A stretch of DNA of 27,931 nt from CAZGTQ01 sp964528575. GTDB lineage: Bacteria > Planctomycetota > UBA1135 > GCA-002686595. The stretch covers positions 1 through 27,931 of the forward strand of contig CAZGTQ010000028.1 of the NCBI GenBank assembly GCA_964528575.1. The letters run 5' to 3'. Made by a program: the position numbers and the translations under genes. Of the stretch, positions 19,468 through 26,013 are shown piece after piece; the first letter of the stretch is position 1, and every line of letters starts with the position of its first letter. The notes below the pieces were generated by a model that saw only the letters and a program-made list of their open reading frames with translations, made no database searches and was not told the DNA's origin.

Positions 19468-20961
19468 ATGATGCTCGCCTTCTCGCGCTCCCGAATGTGC
19501 GTCCTCTTCGTGTCGCTCTTCGCGACACTTCCGTCGTCCGCGTCGGCCCAGGAGTGCACGCTGGAGCCTGATGGCCTGGACGACTCCTGTTGCTCCGACG
19601 TCACGCTCGATCTGCCCGACTTCCCGCTCATCTCGGTCGGCGGGGCCGGACTCTGCATCTCGAATTGCAGCGAAACGACCACGGTTCAGGTCGACGTGCT
19701 GGTCGAAGTCGCCTCCCCGTCGACGACCGCGACGTGCACGCAGTACGTTGCGCCCATCGCCGTTAGATCGGACCCCGGCGGAGCCGACCTCCTGACAGGT
19801 AGCTTGACGATGGACTACTCGCGAACGTGGATGGAGATTCCCGACGAAGGGTCGGACCGCTACCAGGTCTGGCGTTTCGTCGTGAAGGTCGACCTCGCCA
19901 CCCCGCTCTCCGCCGGAGCGCAGGTGTGCCCGGTGCCCAACTGCATCCCCGAAGCGCTGAGTGGCAAGGGGTACGACGAAGCGTTCTTCTACGGGTATGT
20001 GGACTATGCGCGACGCTGCCCGACCGGCGAGTTCGAGAGCGTGCTCGTGCTGTTCCACAACTGCGACCTCTTCATCCACGGCGGAACCGCCGCCTCGCTC
20101 AAGCCGGATGATCCGACGCCGTTCCATCGAGACACGAAGTACGCTGTGGTTGCACCGCGAGCGGGCTTCGTCCGGTTCGATCAGTCGACAGCGGTGCCTG
20201 GCTGGGAGTGGACGGCCGCCGGCGGGGACCTGTACCCGGATGTCAACGTGCCCTATCCGATGCCTGGTGGGATGCGCACGGTTCCCGGGTCGACGCCGGT
20301 CGTCGGGACAGGGATCACTTGTGGATCGCCACCTACGCCGGTCATCAACCCGCGCTGTTCGGCTACCGCGCGCGAGCCGATCGACAACACATTCGAACCC
20401 ATCCCTGAACTCTTCCCCGGCCGCGCGCTCGGTGGCGCCTACCCCGTCCTCCCGGCGACCTGTGACTGTGTGATCGGCGGCGGGACTCAGGCGGCCATCA
20501 TGTTCTTGCTCGGGGGCACTCGGATGTGCAACGACAACAACAGCAGCTTCGTCTCGCTCGACGTGGCGAACTACAATTACGGCTACCCCTGGGTCCACAA
20601 CCACCAGGTGCGTCTCGGCAAGTGGACTGGAGCAGGAGCAGCCTATCCGGGCAACGAACGCGTCTACATGTCGGAGGGCTTCGTCGCGTACTACGACGCT
20701 TGCCGCGCCTCGGGCGATGAGTCGACGGTCGACTTCTTCTACGGCGTCTACACGCGCGACGGATTCGCGCTCGACGGATTTCCGTTGGAGACGACGTTGA
20801 CGTTCTTCGACGCGGCGAGCAACTACTCGGTGGACCTGCCCTTGGGCACCTACGTGCCGCAGGGCTTCGTCGGCTGCGTCTCCTCGATGAATGTAGGCCC
20901 GGTGCGTGTCTCGACCACAAACCACGTGATCGGCGCCGTCTTCGGGCCGCACGTGGAGTGA
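19468..20961 (+). CDS. Cys-rich secreted protein of unknown function with atypical codon use
   Basis: I do not recognise this 497-residue protein. It has a signal peptide ending SASAQ (about residue 28), and the mature part holds about 17 cysteines, several in pairs (SCCSD, CDC, TCTQ), which points to a disulfide-bonded exported protein. Patches such as YNYGYPWVHNHQVRLG and the absence of charged repeats suggest a globular beta-rich fold. Third codon positions contain visibly more A and T than in all neighbouring genes, so recent acquisition is possible. AGAGG precedes the ATG by five bases; a second ATG follows immediately and is equally possible. It stands alone, 184 bases after the methionine locus, with its own promoter candidate and a hairpin after the stop. 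Confidence 0.7.
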   Translation: MMLAFSRSRMCVLFVSLFATLPSSASAQECTLEPDGLDDSCCSDVTLDLPDFPLISVGGAGLCISNCSETTTVQVDVLVEVASPSTTATCTQYVAPIAVRSDPGGADLLTGSLTMDYSRTWMEIPDEGSDRYQVWRFVVKVDLATPLSAGAQVCPVPNCIPEALSGKGYDEAFFYGYVDYARRCPTGEFESVLVLFHNCDLFIHGGTAASLKPDDPTPFHRDTKYAVVAPRAGFVRFDQSTAVPGWEWTAAGGDLYPDVNVPYPMPGGMRTVPGSTPVVGTGITCGSPPTPVINPRCSATAREPIDNTFEPIPELFPGRALGGAYPVLPATCDCVIGGGTQAAIMFLLGGTRMCNDNNSSFVSLDVANYNYGYPWVHNHQVRLGKWTGAGAAYPGNERVYMSEGFVAYYDACRASGDESTVDFFYGVYTRDGFALDGFPLETTLTFFDAASNYSVDLPLGTYVPQGFVGCVSSMNVGPVRVSTTNHVIGAVFGPHVE

Positions 20962-20964
20962 TCC

Positions 20965-21000
20965 GGGGCCAGCCGGCGGCGATTCCGGCCGAAGAGCCCC
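20965..21000 (+). terminator. Nested hairpin after the Cys-rich protein gene, possible terminator
   Basis: An outer pair GGGGC (20965-20969) and GCCCC (20996-21000) encloses an inner pair GCCGG (20972-20976) and CCGGC (20985-20989). It starts four bases after the stop codon. No T run follows, so it is not a textbook intrinsic terminator. Position and nesting are the only support. Confidence 0.35.
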
Positions 21001-21087
21001 ACATGGCTACGAGCAAGACGTTCAAGCCGTGGAACAGGCCTGTGTCTTCATTCGAGTGTGGGTCCGATTCGGCGTAGGCGGCGTGTT

Positions 21088-21293
21088 TCACGCGGCGCGA
21101 CTCACGCGGCGAGCGCCGCCGGCGCGCCCGTGCGCCGACGGAAGAGCCACTGCGGCGAGCGTCGTCGCGAGATCGCGCAGCTTCACGCTCTGCCCCGCGC
21201 GACCCAGCGCGCTCGACACGCCGTCCGCGGCGCCGTCACCTCGAGCGTCACGGGCCGCACGTCGGGGTGCAGGACGCCCGCCGCGTGCGCGTG
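21088..21293 (-). pseudogene. Frameshifted fragment of a Hanks-type kinase, copy of the gene at 21971-23005
   Basis: By eye, 21167-21293 aligns with 22422-22549 of the intact kinase gene at about 107 of 127 positions, with one single-base gap near 21238. Upstream of the gap one frame reads AHAAGVLHPDVRP against AHAAGLLHRDVRP of the kinase; downstream another frame reads GRAGQSVKLRDLAT, identical to the kinase. Similarity fades below about 21160. So it is a central piece of a kinase gene with a frameshift, an HRD turned to HPD, and both ends missing. It shares the unusual DLA in place of DFG, so the duplication came after that change. Confidence 0.75.
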
Positions 21294-21912
21294 GGCACGT
21301 GGGGCACGCCCGCCGTCGGGGCGACGACCTCGCAGTCTTGCCGTACTCCCGGCGCGCGGTCCGCACGCTGGTCAGGATCGACGGCGCGCACGAGGCCGCG
21401 CAGGTCGACTGGCGTGCGCGTGCTCGAGCGCGGGGTCGACGTGCCGCAAGCACCAGGGGCTCGGTCGGAGCGGCTCCGCTGAGGACGAAGAGCGAGCTGG
21501 CGGCGAGAACGAAGCTCCCCTCCGGCAGCGATTGCGGATCGAGCAGCTCGGGCGACAGCGGGAGCTGCGTCCACTCGACGCCGCCGCCGCGCAGCACCTC
21601 GACTTCCTCGCCCCGCGGCCGACCGATCGCGCGCGCGGGCGCAGGCACCGACCAGACGCCGCTCCACTGGGTCGGGCGCCATTCGGCGGGGTCGATGCGC
21701 GTCACGAACCGCAGCGCGTCGGAGCCCTCGAGCGGAGCGATGCGCGCGGCGCGTCCGCGCCACTCCAGCTCGACCGCGTCCGGGTGCGCGGGCGGACGGA
21801 ATCCCTCCACGAGCGAGACGAGGCGCTCCTCCTCCTCGTCGCCCGCCCCGCACGCGGCGAGGAGCGACAGGGCCGCCGCGACGACGGTCCGGGTCGTGGA
21901 CAGCGTTCGCAT
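21294..21912 (-). pseudogene. Lipoprotein gene with a decayed 3' end
   Basis: The start is sound: a lipoprotein signal ending SLLAAC with Cys21 as the lipidated residue, then an acidic linker and about 130 residues with normal codon use (for example EWRPTQWSGVWSVPAPAR). After LVLAA (near 21450) the open frame turns into Arg-rich text with poor third-position GC. The best coding statistics move to a second frame for about 10 codons and then to a third (PVDLRGLVRAVDPDQ, CEVVAPTAGV) until about 21300, where the kinase fragment begins. At least two frameshifts are therefore likely. The uninterrupted frame of 274 codons running to 21088 is an accident of these shifts. The function is unknown; no family is recognised. 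Confidence 0.5.
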
Positions 21913-21956
21913 GACGCGACTCGGTCCGACGCGCCCGCGCCGGACCGACCGGCGAC

Positions 21957-21962
21957 ATCGTA
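21957..21962 (-). promoter_or_regulatory. Candidate -10 box of the lipoprotein gene
   Basis: TACGAT on the minus strand gives a predicted leader of about 38 bases before the ATG at 21912. It lies in the 58-base gap behind the kinase gene, so the lipoprotein may have its own promoter. Confidence 0.35.
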
Positions 21963-21970
21963 CGCGATCG

Positions 21971-23005
21971 TCAGCGCGCGAGCAGCGCGAGCGTCGCGAG
22001 CGCTGCGAGCGCGACGGCGACGAGCACGGCCCACGGCCAGGTCGAGCGGCGCGGCTCGATCCGGCGCGGGTCCATGACCGCGAGCGCCTCGGCTCCGGCC
22101 GCGAGCCGCAGCAGCTCCGCCGGTGTCGCCGGGCGCGCGGTCGGGTCCTTCGCGAGGCCCGCTGCGACGGCGTCGTCGAGCGCGGCGTCGCCCGATTGCA
22201 GGGGCGGCGCGCTCGCGTGCAGGATCTGGCCGATCAGATCGGCGCCCGCGAACGGGGGGCGGCCCGTGACGAGCCACCAGAGCGTCGCGGCGAGCGCGTG
22301 CACGTCGGCGGCCGGCGTCGCCGCGCGTCCGAGCAACACCTCCGGCGCCATCGTCTGCAGGCTCTCCTGCGCCTGCGCGCCGGTGCGCCTGCCGAGCAAC
22401 ACGACGGCGGCGAACCCGGTGGCGAGGTCGCGCAGTTTGACGCTCTGCCCCGCTCTTCCCACCGCGTCCGGCACGCCGCCGGCGGCGCCGTCGACGAGGA
22501 GCGTCGCGGGCCGCACGTCGCGGTGCAGGAGGCCCGCGGCATGCGCGTGCTCGAGCGCGGGGACCGCGTGCTGCAGGACCCACACCGCCTCGGCGGCGTC
22601 GAGCCCGCGTCCGCTCGCGGCGACGCGCGCCTCGACGACGTCGCTCAGCGTGGGGCCGTCGACGCGTTCGGAGACGAGGAACGCGAGCTCCCCGTCGACC
22701 TCGAGCCCCCGCTGCGGGACGAGGTGCGCGTGCGTGACCCGCCGCGCGCGCTCGCCCTCCTCCTTCAGCTCGGCCAGGCCCGGCCGGTCGAGCGCCAGCG
22801 ACTCGGGCACGAAGCGCAGGACGAAGGCGCCGCCGCTCTCGTCGCGCGCGGACCAGACGGAGCCGAGCACGCTGCGCTCGAACGGCGACTCGAGGCGGTA
22901 GCGGCCGACGCTAGCGCCCGCGTGCACGCGCGTCGCCCCGCGGCCGAGGCTCGAAACGCCCCTGAACGATTGGTCGGAGAGGTCGATGCGGAACGTCGAG
23001 TCCAT
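21971..23005 (-). CDS. Tail-anchored Hanks-type Ser/Thr kinase homologue with degenerate catalytic motifs
   Basis: This 344-residue protein has the protein-kinase fold at about residues 35-290 and one C-terminal membrane helix (about 320-343), so it is a cytoplasmic domain anchored by its tail, without an outside sensor. Fold landmarks are HRDVRP (161-166), an APE segment in TMAPEVLLG, and ADVHALAATLWWLVTGRPPF. Several key residues deviate. The glycine loop reads ESPFERSVLGSVW. The ATP-binding Lys position in AFVLRFVP appears to be Arg. In the catalytic loop Lys is Arg165 and Asn is Thr168. DFG is DLA (Asp193). It may be a pseudokinase or a weak kinase; HRD and DxA keep both aspartates. The gene is divergent from the patatin gene, with 52 bases between the starts. 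Confidence 0.8.
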   Translation of the reverse strand: MDSTFRIDLSDQSFRGVSSLGRGATRVHAGASVGRYRLESPFERSVLGSVWSARDESGGAFVLRFVPESLALDRPGLAELKEEGERARRVTHAHLVPQRGLEVDGELAFLVSERVDGPTLSDVVEARVAASGRGLDAAEAVWVLQHAVPALEHAHAAGLLHRDVRPATLLVDGAAGGVPDAVGRAGQSVKLRDLATGFAAVVLLGRRTGAQAQESLQTMAPEVLLGRAATPAADVHALAATLWWLVTGRPPFAGADLIGQILHASAPPLQSGDAALDDAVAAGLAKDPTARPATPAELLRLAAGAEALAVMDPRRIEPRRSTWPWAVLVAVALAALATLALLAR

Positions 23006-23016
23006 CGCGCCGAGCC

Positions 23017-23049
23017 ATCGTAGGGCGGGCGCGGACGGGAGGCTACGAT
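23017..23049. promoter_or_regulatory. Divergent promoter region with inverted TACGAT boxes
   Basis: ATCGTAG (23017-23023) and CTACGAT (23043-23049) form a perfect 7-base inverted repeat with a 19-base spacer. Read outwards, each arm is a TACGAT hexamer facing its own gene: the kinase on the minus strand (11 bases before its ATG) and the patatin gene on the plus strand (8 bases before its ATG). They can be two -10 boxes, a regulator site, or both. The short distances suggest leaderless or nearly leaderless mRNAs. Confidence 0.4.
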
Positions 23050-23057
23050 CGCGGCCG

Positions 23058-24263
23058 ATGGCGCAGGAAGGTGCCGAACGGGGCGAGCTCGGGCTCGTGA
23101 TGAGCGGCGGCGGCGCGCGCGCGGCCTACCAGGTCGGCTTCCTCGCCGCCGTCGCCGAGCGCTTTCCCGACCTGCGCGTCGACATCCTCACCGGCGTCTC
23201 GGCGGGCGCGATCAACGCCGCGCTGCTCGCGTCGAAGCCCGGCGATTTCCGCGCGCGCGTCGACGAGCTCGTCGAGCTGTGGAGCGAGTTGCGCGCCGAG
23301 GACGTGCTGCGCGTCGGGGGCACGAGCCTCGCGTGGCGCGTCCTGCGCTGGGGCACGCGTCTCGCGTCGGGCGGCCTCGTGCGGCCGCGGCACCTGCAAG
23401 GGCTGGTCGACACCACGCCGCTGCGCGGCCTGCTCGGGCGCGCGCTCGGCTCGAGCGACGGCTCGCTGCCCGGCATCGCGCGCCGCATCGACGAGGGCTC
23501 GCTCAAGGCGTGCGCGATGACGGCGACGTCGTACTCGAGCGGCTGCTCGGTGACGTTCGTGCAGGGCCGCGACATCATCGACTGGGAGCGGCCGAAGCGG
23601 ATCAGCCGCCAGCGGCGCCTGACGGTCGACCACGTGATGGCGTCCGCGGCGCTGCCGATGCTGTTCCCGGCCGTCCGGCTCGAGGACGGTTGGTACGGCG
23701 ACGGGGGCGTGCGGCTCACCGCGCCGCTCTCCCCCGCCATCCACCTCGGGGCGCAGCGCATCCTCGCGATCTCGACGCGCTTCGACCGGCCCGGCACGCA
23801 GTGCGCGCCGCCCGCCCCTCCCGCCGTGCCGCTCTCGGAGGACGGCTATCCGCCGCCGGCGCAGGTCGCGGGCGTGCTGCTCAACGCGATCTTCCTCGAC
23901 CTGCTCGACGCCGACGCGCTGCGCCTCGAGCGCTTCAACACGCTCTTGCACCGGCTGCCGCCCGCGGAGCGCCCCGACCTGCGGCCGATCTCCCTGCTCG
24001 TGTGCCGTCCGTCGCGCGACCTCGGCGTGCTCGCCAACGAATTCGAAGCGCGCCTCCCGCGCGCGCTGCGCTTCCTCGCGCGCGGCACGGGCACGCAGGA
24101 GACCCGCTCGAACGACTTCCTCAGCCTGATCATGTTCCAGCCGGACTATTGCGCGCGGCTGCTCGAGATCGGCCTCGTCGACGGCCGCGCGCAGTGCGAG
24201 GCGATCGGCGCGTTCCTCGAGGGCGACGCGCGGCCGGCGCGGGCGGGTCGCTCGAGCGGGTGA
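23058..24263 (+). CDS. Patatin-like phospholipase
   Basis: This 401-residue protein should be a lipid acyl hydrolase of the patatin/RssA type. It has the oxyanion loop GLVMSGGGARAAYQVG at about residues 13-28, the nucleophile Ser48 in GVSAGAIN, and the dyad Asp215 in YGDGGVR. The order and spacing fit the family. No signal peptide or membrane helix is seen, so it is cytoplasmic or loosely membrane-associated. The start at 23058 puts the oxyanion loop near the N-terminus; the longer frame from 22986 overlaps the divergent kinase start. The sigma factor gene follows 28 bases downstream on the same strand and is probably co-transcribed. Substrates are unknown; roles in membrane lipid turnover are typical. 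Confidence 0.9.
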   Translation: MAQEGAERGELGLVMSGGGARAAYQVGFLAAVAERFPDLRVDILTGVSAGAINAALLASKPGDFRARVDELVELWSELRAEDVLRVGGTSLAWRVLRWGTRLASGGLVRPRHLQGLVDTTPLRGLLGRALGSSDGSLPGIARRIDEGSLKACAMTATSYSSGCSVTFVQGRDIIDWERPKRISRQRRLTVDHVMASAALPMLFPAVRLEDGWYGDGGVRLTAPLSPAIHLGAQRILAISTRFDRPGTQCAPPAPPAVPLSEDGYPPPAQVAGVLLNAIFLDLLDADALRLERFNTLLHRLPPAERPDLRPISLLVCRPSRDLGVLANEFEARLPRALRFLARGTGTQETRSNDFLSLIMFQPDYCARLLEIGLVDGRAQCEAIGAFLEGDARPARAGRSSG

Positions 24264-24291
24264 GCGCGGGGGTTTTCCGCGGTTCGCGGCG

Positions 24292-25974
24292 ATGGCGCGG
24301 GCGCGCCGCGTGTCCACAGCGGTGATGGAAGGACACGCCGAGCGGCTGCCCGAGCTCGTGCCGCGCCTGCGCGCGGTCGTCGGGCGCGTCGCGCGCACGC
24401 GCGAGGTCGACGACCTCGTGCAGGAGTGCTGCGTGCGCGTGCTCGAGCGCGAGCACCTGTACCGCGGCGGCCGGTCGGGGTTCGGCGCGTGGGCCGCCGC
24501 GGTCGCGCGCAACGTCGCGCGCAACGTGCTGCGCCGGCCGCGGCTGCCGCAGGACGGCGCGGACGTCGGCGAGCTGGCGTCGGCCGAGCCCGGGCCCGAG
24601 GACGCCCAGGAGCGCATCGGTTGGGTGCTCGATCAGCTAGCCCGCCTGCCGGCGGGCGAGCGCGAGCTGCTGCGCCTGCGCTACTACGACGGGCTGACCG
24701 TCGAAGCCGTGGGCGCGCGCCTCGGCATCGGCCAGGCGGCGGCGTCGAAGCGCCTCGAGCTGGCGCTCGCGCGGCTGCGGCGCCGCGCGCGCCGCCAAGG
24801 GCTCTTCGGCGTCGTCCTTCCGGTCGCGTGGGCCGCGGCTCTCGCCGGAGGCAAGACGATGCAATGGACGTTCGCGGGCGCCGCCTCGGCGCTCGCCGTC
24901 GCGGCGGGCGCCGCGTTCTTCTTCCTACCCGATCCCGACACGCCGGTGCAGGGCACGACCGACCTCGCGCACACGACGTTCGCGCCGTCGCTCGCCGCGC
25001 CGCTCGACCCGCGCCGGAACACGCTGTGGTGCGGCAGCCTGCAGCTCGCGTGGCGCGCGTTCGCGGCGGCGGCCGGCCCGCGGCTCGACGCGGGCGCGCT
25101 CGACGGCGCCCTGCGGCTCGTGCACGACGATCCGTTCCGCGCCGAGCACGTCGATCCCGAGAGCTACGTCGCGGTCGGCGGGCTCGACGCCGCCGCGCTC
25201 GTCGACGAGGCGCAGGACGAGCTCGAGGAGCGCTTCGGCCGCGGGCCCGATCCGGTGCTCGAGCGGCTGCGCGCGAGCGACGGGATGCTCGTCGGCTACG
25301 CGTTCCTCGCGAAGGAGCTCCCGTTCGAGCACGCGTTCGAGGACCTGGCGACGTATGCGTTCCGCTTCGGCTCGGGCGAGGCGGCGGCGGACGTCGAAGC
25401 GTGGGGGCTCTCGCCCTACGACCCGCACTCCGCGCAGGACCGGCGGCGCGTCGCGCAAGCGCGCATCGTCCACTGGGCCGGGCCCGACGAGCTCGCGCTC
25501 GAGCTCGCGCCGCGCGGCGCGCGCGATCGGATCGTGCTCGCGCGCCTCGAACCGCGCGCGACGCTGCTCGCGACGTGGGAGCGCGTGCGCGCCTGGCGCG
25601 CGGCGTACGCGACGCTCGGCGCCGCGGAGCTCGAGCGGCTCGCGTGGGACGGCGGCGAGCGCTTGTGGGTGCCGAAGCTCGACTTCGACCTCGCGCACGC
25701 GTTCGACGGGCTCGCGGCGACGCTGGACGGGATCGCGCTCCCCGTCGCGATCGCGCAGACGCTGCGCGTGCGGCTGGACCACCGCGGCGCCGAGGTGCGC
25801 AGCCGCGCAGTCGTCGCCTTGGAAGCGAAGCGCCCCGATCCGAAGGAGCTCGTCTTCGACGGCCCGTTCCTCGTCGCGTTCGTCGAGGCGGACGCCGAGC
25901 TGCCGTACGCGGCGCTGTGGGTCGCCGACGCGGAGCTGCTCGTCCCGCGCCGCGCCCAGGGCGAGCGCCGCTGA
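24292..25974 (+). CDS. ECF sigma factor fused through a membrane segment to a serpin-like domain
   Basis: In this 560-residue protein, residues about 15-85 are sigma region 2 (EVDDLVQECCVRVLE at 38-52) and about 112-165 region 4 (LPAGERELLRLRYYDG, then a helix-turn-helix ending AAASKRLELALARLRR). Two hydrophobic stretches follow: about 171-186 (possible helix) and 192-212 (clear helix). Residues about 240-555 match serpins in a colinear series: NTLWCGSLQLAW (243), AFLAKELPFEHAFEDL (about 337), ELALELAPRG and the next strand (about 400-420), WVPKLDFDLAHAFDGL (458), the hinge-like LDHRGAEVRSRAVVALEA (496), and PFLVAFVEADAELPYAALWV (525). The hinge lacks the small residues of inhibitory serpins. 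The start is uncertain; Met12 is an alternative. If only one helix crosses the membrane, the serpin-like part is outside the cytoplasm. Confidence 0.75.
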   Translation: MARARRVSTAVMEGHAERLPELVPRLRAVVGRVARTREVDDLVQECCVRVLEREHLYRGGRSGFGAWAAAVARNVARNVLRRPRLPQDGADVGELASAEPGPEDAQERIGWVLDQLARLPAGERELLRLRYYDGLTVEAVGARLGIGQAAASKRLELALARLRRRARRQGLFGVVLPVAWAAALAGGKTMQWTFAGAASALAVAAGAAFFFLPDPDTPVQGTTDLAHTTFAPSLAAPLDPRRNTLWCGSLQLAWRAFAAAAGPRLDAGALDGALRLVHDDPFRAEHVDPESYVAVGGLDAAALVDEAQDELEERFGRGPDPVLERLRASDGMLVGYAFLAKELPFEHAFEDLATYAFRFGSGEAAADVEAWGLSPYDPHSAQDRRRVAQARIVHWAGPDELALELAPRGARDRIVLARLEPRATLLATWERVRAWRAAYATLGAAELERLAWDGGERLWVPKLDFDLAHAFDGLAATLDGIALPVAIAQTLRVRLDHRGAEVRSRAVVALEAKRPDPKELVFDGPFLVAFVEADAELPYAALWVADAELLVPRRAQGERR

Positions 25975-26013
25975 TCGCGACACCCGCCCTGCGCCGTTCG
26001 CGACGTCGACGCG

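Noticed and set aside
21088..21111. Direct repeat TCACGCGGCG, two copies 14 bases apart
   Set aside because: Only 10 bases of simple GC-rich sequence at the end of a pseudogene; no sign of an attachment site or element.
21412..21470. Second apparent kinase match (PALEHAHA) inside the lipoprotein remnant
   Set aside because: The shared core CGTGCGCGTGCTCGAGCGCG also occurs at about 24434 in the sigma gene, so it reflects common codon use and not homology.
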